Shown: positions 1 to 5,980 of the stretch, piece by piece | Layout: the number at the start of each line of letters is the position of its first letter | Position numbering within the stretch: the stretch's first letter is position 1 | NCBI GenBank assembly: GCA_030951065.1 | Contig: JAUZQH010000102.1 | Coordinates: 1 to 7,491 of the forward strand | Direction: 5' to 3' | Origin: Mariprofundus sp. | GTDB lineage: Bacteria > Pseudomonadota > Zetaproteobacteria > Mariprofundales > Mariprofundaceae | DNA: 7,491 nucleotides | Notes under the pieces: model-generated | Database searches by the model: none | What the model saw: the letters and a program-made list of their open reading frames with translations, nothing else | What the model was told of the DNA's origin: nothing | Made by a program: the position numbers and the translations under genes

Positions 1-80
1 GATTTTTCCACCCCGAAATATTATTCTATCTTGCGAAGTGAAAAAATACATCCCCGTCAGGGAAAGAGGTCTGCCGATTT
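1..80 (+). promoter_or_regulatory. Leader of accD
   Basis: No gene is supported here. It contains AT-rich sequence (17-28, TATTATTCTATC region) that could be a -10 element, but no convincing -35 lies at the right distance, and the accD promoter may lie outside the window. The weak ribosome site AGAGG is at 65-69. Confidence 0.25.
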
Positions 81-950
81 ATGAGCTGGTTTACACGCCT
101 GATTGAAACACCGAAGAATATTCTGAAATCCAGTGATTCCGGTTCGCCGGAAGGCTTATGGGTGAAATGCCCGAACTGCTCCGAAGCACTGTATAATAAG
201 GAACTGGATCGCAATGGTATGGTATGCTCAAAATGTGACCACCATTTGCGCATGTCTGCTGCTCAGCGTGCCGAACTGCTATTCGACCCGGACAGCTTTG
301 ATGAGTCTGATACCGAGTTGCGTTCCCATGATCCATTAAACTTCAGGGATAAAAAGAAATATAAAGACCGCATCAGGGACGCCGCCAAAAAAGCCGGTCC
401 TGAAGATGCTATTCGCAATTATCTGGGTGATATTCAGGGGCGCACCGTATCTGCATCCATTTTCGAATTCGGTTATATGGGCGGCAGCATGGGTTCCGTC
501 GCCGGTGAAAAGATTGTTCGCGGCATGGAACATGCACTGGAACGCCATTGCCCCTACCTGCTGGTGACCGCATCCGGTGGCGCTCGCATGCAGGAAGGTG
601 TTTTGTCACTGATGCAGATGGCCAAAACATCGTCCACCGTCAACCAGCTCAATGCAGCACGCCTGCCCTTTATCTGCCTGTTGACCGACCCGACCATGGG
701 TGGCGTTTCCGCCTCAGTTGCATGGCTTGGTGATATTATTATTGCCGAACCGAAAGCCCTGATCGGTTTTGCCGGCCCCAGAGTCATTCAGGAAACCGTA
801 GGGCAAAAATTGCCTGAAGGTTTCCAGCGTTCCGAGTTTCTGCTCGAACACGGCCTGATTGATGCCGTTGTGGACCGCCGGGAACTGCGTAATTACCTTG
901 GCAATTTGTTGACACACATGAGTGATCGACCCTACCGCCAAAACAACTAG
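81..950 (+). CDS. accD: Acetyl-CoA carboxylase carboxyltransferase subunit beta
   Basis: This is the beta subunit of the carboxyltransferase that moves CO2 from carboxybiotin to acetyl-CoA to give malonyl-CoA. It works in the cytoplasm with AccA in the first committed step of fatty acid synthesis. The 289-residue protein has the N-terminal four-cysteine zinc ribbon (C30, C33, C49, C52). It then has the crotonase-like carboxyltransferase core, with GGARMQEG at 166-173, DPTMGGVSAS at 203-212 and ALIGFAGPRVIQETV at 226-240. The ATG at 81 gives the family's usual MSWF start and lies 11 bases after a weak AGAGG (65-69). The protein is somewhat shorter than the E. coli homologue (about 304 residues). 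The core is complete and only the poorly conserved tail is short. The TAG stop (948-950) overlaps the first bases of a MITE-like repeat, so the present C-terminus may have been set by that insertion. In many gammaproteobacteria folC follows accD; it does not here. Confidence 0.97.
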   Translation: MSWFTRLIETPKNILKSSDSGSPEGLWVKCPNCSEALYNKELDRNGMVCSKCDHHLRMSAAQRAELLFDPDSFDESDTELRSHDPLNFRDKKKYKDRIRDAAKKAGPEDAIRNYLGDIQGRTVSASIFEFGYMGGSMGSVAGEKIVRGMEHALERHCPYLLVTASGGARMQEGVLSLMQMAKTSSTVNQLNAARLPFICLLTDPTMGGVSASVAWLGDIIIAEPKALIGFAGPRVIQETVGQKLPEGFQRSEFLLEHGLIDAVVDRRELRNYLGNLLTHMSDRPYRQNN

Positions 951-1215
951 GGCCTGTTCACACTAATTTGGTTGTTGTCGCTGCTGCTCCAAATGAGGCC
1001 AATCAAGGCGCGAGAGATGAAGTTTGGTGATTCCAAACGAATTACGAGTAACGCTGAGTGGCCTCATTTGGAGCGCAGCCCGCAGGGATTGGCCATTTTT
1101 CCGTCCTGCTGCGTTATCGCAAGCTCATTTGCAATAAGCACATTTTGCTTGCAAAGCCTTGCAGGAACACAAAAATGGCCGAATCGACGCCATCGAAATA
1201 GTGTGAACAGGCCCT
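949..1215. mobile_element. MITE-like non-autonomous element with 17-bp terminal inverted repeats
   Basis: A 267-bp stretch is bounded by perfect 17-bp inverted repeats: AGGGCCTGTTCACACTA at 949-965 and its exact complement at 1199-1215. A few further matches continue inward. No convincing protein is encoded. The inside is largely self-complementary. GCTCCAAATGAGGCC (986-1000) pairs perfectly with 1061-1075. GTTTGG/CCAAAC forms a small hairpin at 1023-1039. GGCCATTTTT (1091-1100) pairs with 1171-1180, and inside that pair TCCTGC (1104-1109) matches 1161-1166. This is the build of a miniature inverted-repeat element mobilised in trans by a transposase. I see no clear target-site duplication beyond the ends, and I cannot assign it to an IS family. 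The left end overlaps the accD stop codon. Confidence 0.75.
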
Positions 1216-1224
1216 TGGGAGATG

Positions 1225-1253
1225 CTGATTAAAGGCATCCTGCCTGTAATCAG
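1225..1253. terminator. Strong hairpin, possible terminator between convergent genes
   Basis: CTGATTA (1225-1231) pairs with TAATCAG (1247-1253), and inside it AGGCA (1233-1237) pairs with TGCCT (1241-1245) around a 3-nt loop, with one mismatch between the two stems. It lies downstream of both accD and pirin, where a bidirectional terminator would be expected. There is no clean T-tract next to it, so it could instead be part of a repeat element. Confidence 0.4.
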
Positions 1254-1256
1254 TCC

Positions 1257-1360
1257 GCAAATGCAAAAATGCGATTTTGTATTTGCTCACAAATCAAGCA
1301 CTTGCGTGTTTGATTTGGCAGCCCGTCCGTGGGCAGCAAGGCATTTCAATCGTAATGCCT
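1257..1360. repeat. Train of consecutive hairpins
   Basis: At least three more palindromes follow one another. The arms at 1257-1268 and 1275-1286 form a 12-bp stem with one G-T pair. The arms at 1290-1301 and 1306-1317 form a 12-bp stem with one G-T pair and a TTGC loop. AGGCATT (1339-1345) pairs with AATGCCT (1354-1360). A short GCCC/GGGC stem (1321-1334) lies between the last two. No ORF is supported here. With the MITE-like element this accounts for the whole 413-bp gap between accD and pirin. The hairpins could terminate transcription, protect the mRNA 3' ends, or belong to a second small element. Imperfect inverted motifs near both edges (GATTA..AGGCAT at 1227-1238; ATGCCT..TAATC at 1355-1369) weakly favour the last option. 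Confidence 0.55.
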
Positions 1361-1363
1361 GTC

Positions 1364-2083
1364 CTAATCCACAAATGGCCCGTGCTGATAGATCGGCTCG
1401 TTGTGCGGACTGCCAAAGCACCACATCAGCCGGGATGCGTGTGCGCTCAGAATATTTGTGATGGCGATATCATCCACACATGCGGCCTGACCGGACTCAA
1501 GCGTTAAGCCGTTTATTTCGACGCTGCCATCCACAACATAGATCAAGCCTCTGGCTCCAACTGCAATCTGACGCTCCAAACTGCTACCCTGCTGCATCTG
1601 AACATCCAGATATTCCACTTCGGTGTGCAGACTGATTGCACCGTTTTTGCCGACAATCGTACGAATCGTAACGCCATCATGATCCACTTCCGAAATCATA
1701 TCAGCCTGTGATTGCTGGTATGCCGGTTCAATTGATTTCAGTCGTTTGGGCAGGTTGATCCACAGCTGAATACCGTGAGCCCGGCCATCCGGAAATTCGG
1801 AATGCACCATGCCCCGGCCTGCCGTAAAGCGCTGGGCTCCGCCGGCATGGACAACGCCTTTATTCCCGAGGTTATCCGTGTGATGCATGCCCCCATCGAA
1901 CAGATAAGTGATGGCCTCAAAGCCGCGATGCGGATGATCGGGAAAGCCGCCGCCGGAGATATCAAAATGATCCCATAACACAAACGGATCGTAGTTACGC
2001 AGACCATGCACCGGCATCAGTCGTTTGACGGAAACACCATCCCCTTCGGGCACGTTGATAGCGGGATGAATGGTGATACTCAT
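1364..2083 (-). CDS. Pirin family cupin, apparently short at the C-terminus
   Basis: Pirins are double-cupin, iron-binding proteins. Bacterial members include quercetin 2,3-dioxygenases that open flavonols, and others are linked to redox stress. The 239-residue protein has the N-terminal pirin cupin with the metal ligands visible: H50 and H52 in DHPHRGFE and H94 and E96 in GMVHSE, with the 44-residue spacing seen in E. coli YhhW. LYVVDG-like cupin sequence follows near 181-186. The ATG at 2083 overlaps the TGA of the upstream gene (ATGA), with GAGGGG at 2092-2097 as ribosome site, so it is probably translationally coupled. The end, EPIYQHGPFVD, matches a motif that in related pirins is usually followed by about 30 more residues (often NT..E..). 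Here the stop comes at once, beside the hairpin region, which suggests loss of the tail. The metal site is intact. The substrate is unknown. Confidence 0.92.
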   Translation of the reverse strand: MSITIHPAINVPEGDGVSVKRLMPVHGLRNYDPFVLWDHFDISGGGFPDHPHRGFEAITYLFDGGMHHTDNLGNKGVVHAGGAQRFTAGRGMVHSEFPDGRAHGIQLWINLPKRLKSIEPAYQQSQADMISEVDHDGVTIRTIVGKNGAISLHTEVEYLDVQMQQGSSLERQIAVGARGLIYVVDGSVEINGLTLESGQAACVDDIAITNILSAHASRLMWCFGSPHNEPIYQHGPFVD

Positions 2084-3645
2084 GGTGAAAACCCCTCAAT
2101 ATCGTTCGTGTTTGCAAAACCTGAATATCTCACGCCCGATAACAGAGCCAAATCGTGATGCCATGTTGCCAGATCGTTTTTATTAAATTGGTTCAAATGC
2201 TCATGGCCGCAGGCGCGAGCCATCACCTGCATCAATTCCACCGAGGCTGTAAAAAAGTTGTGCAATCGGGCTGCCGATTTTTCCACATCAAGCCGCTGGC
2301 GCAGTTCGGGTTTTTGGGTAGCAATACCTGCCGGGCAGTTGTTGGTATGGCACATTCTTGCTGCAACACATCCGATGGCCTGCATCGCACTATTGGCAAT
2401 GGCAATGCCATCCGCACCCAGGGCCAGGGCCTTCACAAAATCAACAGGAACCCGCAGACCTCCTGTAATAATCAGCGTGACACGGCCACTTGCATGCTGT
2501 TTATCCAGATATCGTCTGGCTCTGGCCAGCGCCGGGATGGTAGGTACGCTGATGTGATCCCTGAAAATCTCCGGTGCCGCGCCTGTTCCACCGCCGCGCC
2601 CGTCCAGGATAATGTAATCTGCGCTGGCATCGAGTGCGAACTGGATATCCCGCTCAATGTGATTGGCGCTCAGTTTAAAGCCGACCGGGATGCCGCCTGT
2701 GATTTCCCTGACCCGATCCGCAAAATGTCTGAAATCCGATGCTGAGTCGAGATCTTTGAATGTGGGCGGCGACACAGCCGGCTGGCCTTCGGGGATATTT
2801 CTGACCTGTGAAATCTTGCCCGTGTTTTTATTGCCAGGCAGGTGCCCACCGGTACCTGTCTTGGCGCCTTGTCCGCCTTTAAAATGGAAGGCCTGAATTT
2901 TTTCCAGCAGCTTCTCATGATATCCGAACTGCGCACTGGCCAGCTCATAAAAATAGCGTGAATTTTCTGCCTGTTCCTCGGGCAACATGCCTCCTTCACC
3001 GGAACAGATACCGGTACCCGCCAGTTCCGCTCCTTTGGCCAGTGCAATCTTGGCCTCCTCGGACAGGGCACCAAAACTCATATCCGATACAAACAGCGGA
3101 TGTTTCAATATCAGCGGTTTTTTAGCTTCCGGCCCAATCACCAGTTCCGTGCCCACGTTCTGATCTTCCATCAAGGGTTTGTCGGCCATCTGTGCCGTCA
3201 TGATTTGCAGCCCATCCCAATGCGGCAGTTGATGACGTGGAACGCCCATCGAGGTCATCGGGCCGTGATGACCCAGGGTGGATAAACCCTCTCTGGCCAG
3301 TTGATGAATCAAGGTAACACTCGGCTCTTCAGCAGTCGGAACAGCCGTTGGCAGCCCGGATTCTTTTGGCTGGATGCCGGGCCCCTCTTCACCCACCTGA
3401 TCATCCGAAAACTGCTTATGTGAACCATCGCAAAAAGGCGTGTTGCGCGTATGTTTGCAAGCGCATAGCCAGGCTTCCTGCTCCTTGTCGGAGACAATTA
3501 CACGCGGTGTAAACGCTGTGCCGGCATGTGAGCCGTCACAGAAAGGCTGACTTTTTGACCTGCCGCAGGTACAAAAATGATATTCCTGTCCTTTGGATAA
3601 ATTGACTTTAACCGGCTTGTTATCTGCTATAACGGGCTTCTTCAT
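2080..3645 (-). CDS. Double CDGSH iron-sulfur domain fused to a glutamate-synthase-like FMN domain
   Basis: This 521-residue fusion begins with two CDGSH (mitoNEET-type) modules, each with the 3Cys-1His ligands of a [2Fe-2S] cluster: C25, C27, C36, H40 and C61, C63, C72, H76. After a linker (about 80-110) comes the central FMN domain of the glutamate synthase large subunit, with SDMSFGALSEEAK (187-199), FKGGQGAKTGTGGHLPG (255-271) and DGRGGGTGAAP (348-358). C426, C432 and C437 in C-x5-C-x4-C match the [3Fe-4S] ligands of GltB. The glutaminase domain and the C-terminal beta-helix of true GltB are absent, so it should not make glutamate from glutamine by the usual channelled route. It resembles the stand-alone GltB-like flavoproteins, whose substrate is mostly unknown. 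The start at 3645 overlaps the TGA of the upstream reductase gene (ATGA) and has ACAGGAG at 3651-3657. Likely a cytoplasmic FMN/Fe-S oxidoreductase; the reaction is not known. Confidence 0.9.
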   Translation of the reverse strand: MKKPVIADNKPVKVNLSKGQEYHFCTCGRSKSQPFCDGSHAGTAFTPRVIVSDKEQEAWLCACKHTRNTPFCDGSHKQFSDDQVGEEGPGIQPKESGLPTAVPTAEEPSVTLIHQLAREGLSTLGHHGPMTSMGVPRHQLPHWDGLQIMTAQMADKPLMEDQNVGTELVIGPEAKKPLILKHPLFVSDMSFGALSEEAKIALAKGAELAGTGICSGEGGMLPEEQAENSRYFYELASAQFGYHEKLLEKIQAFHFKGGQGAKTGTGGHLPGNKNTGKISQVRNIPEGQPAVSPPTFKDLDSASDFRHFADRVREITGGIPVGFKLSANHIERDIQFALDASADYIILDGRGGGTGAAPEIFRDHISVPTIPALARARRYLDKQHASGRVTLIITGGLRVPVDFVKALALGADGIAIANSAMQAIGCVAARMCHTNNCPAGIATQKPELRQRLDVEKSAARLHNFFTASVELMQVMARACGHEHLNQFNKNDLATWHHDLALLSGVRYSGFANTNDIEGFSP

Positions 3646-4586
3646 ACGAACTCCTGTAATGATGCGGGATGTGGCAGGTAGAAATCCAGTTCCGGCCCTT
3701 TGGGTACGATGCGCGTCGGATTGATGGATACGTGGCTGTAGTAGTAATGCTGTTTGATGTGCTCAAAATTCACAGTCTCGGCAATGCCGGGTTGCTGATA
3801 GAGGTCACGCAGATAGGTCCACAGATTCGGCATATCGACAATGCGGTTGCGATTGCATTTAAAATGGCCGAAATAAACAGCATCAAAACGGACCAGCGTG
3901 GTGAATAAACGCCAGTCGGCTTCGGTCATCGTATTACCGACCAGATAACGCTGCCCGTCCAACCTTGCTTCCACGCTGTCCAGTGCTGCAAACAACTGGT
4001 CGAAAGCCTCTTCGTAAGCTTTCTGAGTCGTAGCGAAACCGCAACGATAAACCCCATTGTTGATATTGTCGTAGACAAAGGCATTGATTGCATCAATTTC
4101 ATCGCGCAGTTCAATTGGATAGTAATCATCGCTGTTACCCGTCAATTCATTAAAGGCTGAATTAAACATGCGAATAATCTCGGCGGACTCATTACAGACG
4201 ATGGCCTGGCCTTTTTTATCCCACAGGACCGGCACGGTCACGCGCCCTGAATAATGCGCATCGGCTTTGCTGTAGAGTTGATGGACATGTGTAAAACCGT
4301 ACAACGGTTCCGGTTCAGCAAACTGCCAGCCGTAATCCAGCATATGCGGATGCACGATGGTGACAGGGATGATCTCTTCCAGGGCTTTGAGTTTACGGAA
4401 AATCAGCGTGCGGTGTGCCCACGGGCAGGCCAGGCTGACATACAGATGATAACGATCCCGTTCGACCGGAAAACATTCATCACCGATTTTGCAACGGAAC
4501 TTTGATTGGGCACGGTGAAACTCACCATCCTTTGACGCCCACTTGCCGTCATCAGCTTCCCAAACGCCATTGATTAACATGCCCAT
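3642..4586 (-). CDS. yqjG: Glutathionyl-hydroquinone reductase (glutathione S-transferase family)
   Basis: The enzyme uses glutathione to strip the glutathionyl group from glutathionyl-hydroquinones, returning hydroquinones; the family is YqjG/PcpF/Ecm4. From the start chosen here the protein has 314 residues, near the usual length (E. coli YqjG about 328). The catalytic cysteine is C54 in LACPWAHRT. The cis-proline lies in VPVLWD (118-123), NESAEI (132-137) is the glutathione-contacting segment, and a helical C-terminal domain ends with the family-typical SHVSINPTRIVPKGP. I chose the ATG at 4586 because AAGGAG (4593-4598) sits 6 nt before it and because MGMLINGVW is where family members begin. 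The reading frame is open upstream to 4793, but that part resembles an unrelated protein. The stop overlaps the next gene's start (ATGA). The enzyme fits the operon's quinone/electrophile theme. Confidence 0.93.
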   Translation of the reverse strand: MGMLINGVWEADDGKWASKDGEFHRAQSKFRCKIGDECFPVERDRYHLYVSLACPWAHRTLIFRKLKALEEIIPVTIVHPHMLDYGWQFAEPEPLYGFTHVHQLYSKADAHYSGRVTVPVLWDKKGQAIVCNESAEIIRMFNSAFNELTGNSDDYYPIELRDEIDAINAFVYDNINNGVYRCGFATTQKAYEEAFDQLFAALDSVEARLDGQRYLVGNTMTEADWRLFTTLVRFDAVYFGHFKCNRNRIVDMPNLWTYLRDLYQQPGIAETVNFEHIKQHYYYSHVSINPTRIVPKGPELDFYLPHPASLQEFV

Positions 4587-4793
4587 ATTGATCTCCTTGT
4601 TGTGCCCTATCTCCAGATAACTGTCGCGCCAGATCATGCGTTCGCTCAAGCCCTGTATCCTGGCCTGAAAATAGAAGATAAACATCGGCGCATCCGGCAG
4701 CAATGCACCGGACATAATGGCAAGCGCATGCGTGTCGCGCGCCAATTTGCGAAAGATCAGCAGATTGACAATGGCGTGGGCTGCCGTGTTCAT
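4587..4793 (-). pseudogene. 5' remnant of a small membrane-associated protein gene, in frame with the reductase
   Basis: The 69 codons between the nemA stop and the reductase ATG are open and in frame with the reductase. They begin MNTAAHAIVNLLIFRK and contain a hydrophobic stretch, HALAIMSGALLPDAPMFIFY (22-41). From memory this resembles the start of a family of uncharacterised bacterial proteins that begin MNTP.HA..NL and carry a GALLPD.PMF motif, usually well over 100 residues long. I did not verify this. The similarity seems to fade after about residue 60. Nothing like it belongs at the N-terminus of a glutathione S-transferase. The ATG is 7 nt after the nemA stop, without a clear ribosome site. 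The most likely explanation is that a deletion removed the gene's 3' part and joined it to the reductase leader. Alternatives are a short coupled peptide, or a longer 383-residue reductase with a hydrophobic extension. Confidence 0.5.
4593..4598 (-). promoter_or_regulatory. Ribosome binding site deciding the reductase start
   Basis: AAGGAG on the minus strand, 6 nt before the ATG at 4586. It supports starting the glutathionyl-hydroquinone reductase at this internal ATG instead of the in-frame ATG at 4793, which has no comparable site. Confidence 0.75.
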
Positions 4794-4800
4794 GGCCTAA

Positions 4801-5868
4801 TCAATCGCCAAGTGTTGGATAATCAGTATATCCATGCTCATCACCGCCGTAGAACGTGGCTTGATCCGCTTCGTTCAGGGCTGCATCCTGTTTGAAACGT
4901 TCCGGCAAATCCGGGTTGGCAAGATACGGGATTCCGTAAGCCACCAGATCGGCCCGACCATCTGCAATCGCAGCATTACCACGTGCCTTGTCATAACCTC
5001 CATTGGCGATTGAGAGGCCGTTAAAACGTCTGCGGATGTCACTCATATCGACGGCTCTGTCCACGTCGCCAGCCATCGTCACTTCAACAACATGCAGGAA
5101 TGCAATGCCAATGTCTGTGAGCATTTCAGCCACCTGATTAAACAGGGCTTGTGGTTCGGAATCGTGAATATCATTAAACGCATTGACCGGCGATATGCGC
5201 ACACCCACTTTGTCCGCGCCGATTTCGGCAACAACGGCTTCAGTCACTTCCTTCAGCAGGCGAATACGGTTTTCTATTGAACCACCATATACATCTGTTC
5301 GGCGGTTGGTACCATCCCGTAAAAACTGATCCAGTAAATATCCATTGGCGGAATGGAGTTCGACACCATCAAAGCCGGCCTGCATTGCACAAGCAGCAGC
5401 ATGGCGATACTGATCGACAATGCCCGGAATTTCATCTGCATCCAATGCACGTGGTTCAACAAAGTCTTTCAGCCCTTCATACGTAAACGCCTGACCTGCG
5501 GCCACAATCGCAGATGGTGCGACAGGTTTGGAGCCCCCGTGATAATCCGGATGTGAAATTCGGCCACAGTGCCAGAGCTGACAAAAGATATGGCCGCGGG
5601 CATCGTGGACGGCTTCAGTGACGGTTTTCCAGCCTTCGATTTGTTCATCTGTATGGATACCGGGAGTGGCCGGATATCCAATACCCTGTTCTGAAATCTG
5701 GGCACCCTCGGTGACAATCAGACCGGCAGAGGCACGCTGACGATAATATTCGGCCATCAGTTCAGTCGGTATACCCTGTGGTGCGCGATTACGTGTCATC
5801 GGCGCCATCACGATACGATTTGAAAGCTCCAGATTTCCAAGTTGAACCGGTGAAAAGAGGTCGGTCAT
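4801..5868 (-). CDS. nemA: Old Yellow Enzyme, N-ethylmaleimide reductase type
   Basis: An FMN-containing, NAD(P)H-dependent ene-reductase of the cytoplasm. It reduces activated C=C bonds such as N-ethylmaleimide and enones, and often nitro compounds. The 355-residue TIM-barrel protein has the class I start (LFSPVQLGNLELSNRIVMAP, 4-23, then MTRNRA). H172 and N175 in ELHSANGYLLDQFL are the substrate-binding His/Asn pair, with Y177 beyond them. Further family marks are GGSIENR (195-201), VGVRISP (221-227) and the near-C-terminal IANGGYD and LANPDLPERF segments that close the flavin site. Length and motifs are those of an intact enzyme. The ATG at 5868 has CAGGAG (5874-5879) 5 nt away. In E. coli nemA is paired with the electrophile-sensing repressor NemR; no such regulator is visible here. 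The 112-bp leader could hold a separate promoter. Confidence 0.94.
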   Translation of the reverse strand: MTDLFSPVQLGNLELSNRIVMAPMTRNRAPQGIPTELMAEYYRQRASAGLIVTEGAQISEQGIGYPATPGIHTDEQIEGWKTVTEAVHDARGHIFCQLWHCGRISHPDYHGGSKPVAPSAIVAAGQAFTYEGLKDFVEPRALDADEIPGIVDQYRHAAACAMQAGFDGVELHSANGYLLDQFLRDGTNRRTDVYGGSIENRIRLLKEVTEAVVAEIGADKVGVRISPVNAFNDIHDSEPQALFNQVAEMLTDIGIAFLHVVEVTMAGDVDRAVDMSDIRRRFNGLSIANGGYDKARGNAAIADGRADLVAYGIPYLANPDLPERFKQDAALNEADQATFYGGDEHGYTDYPTLGD

Positions 5869-5980
5869 TTCAGCTCCTGTTTTGATTTATTTTTTACCAC
5901 AGCGTACACAGAACAAAAACTACCAACCTTTCATCTGTGTGGTTTTTATCTTGCTTTGTGAAACCCCGCCTGGCTGTGGC
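5869..5980 (-). promoter_or_regulatory. Leader of nemA with an inverted repeat; possible internal promoter
   Basis: This 112-bp gap is the longest within the minus-strand cluster. It has an AT-rich stretch just before the nemA ribosome site, and on the minus strand TTGTTC (5914-5919) could serve as a weak -35 with an A/T-rich -10 about 16-17 nt later. The inverted sequence ACCACA..CACAGA (5896-5912) versus TCTGTGTGGT (5934-5943) could be a degenerate intergenic repeat, an operator or a terminator for the upstream gene. I cannot separate these options. Confidence 0.3.
5896..5943. repeat. Imperfect inverted repeat of the ACCACAG/CTGTGGT kind
   Basis: ACCACA (5896-5901) plus CACAGA (5907-5912) are matched by TCTGTGTGGT at 5934-5943. 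It resembles, in degenerate form, a short intergenic repeat I recall in several proteobacterial genomes (ACCACAGAG..ACACAGAG and its inverse). That resemblance is from memory. Confidence 0.4.

Noticed and set aside
1257..1360. CRISPR array
   Set aside because: The stems differ in sequence and there are no direct repeats with regular spacers; these are distinct palindromes.
972..1507. Short + strand open frames across the accD-pirin gap
   Set aside because: They run over the palindromes of the repeat region and into pirin antisense, lack convincing ribosome sites and look like no known protein.
2155..2745. 196-codon open frame on the + strand
   Set aside because: It lies wholly antisense to the CDGSH-GltB-like gene, whose family motifs are clear; the antisense translation shows no recognisable domain.
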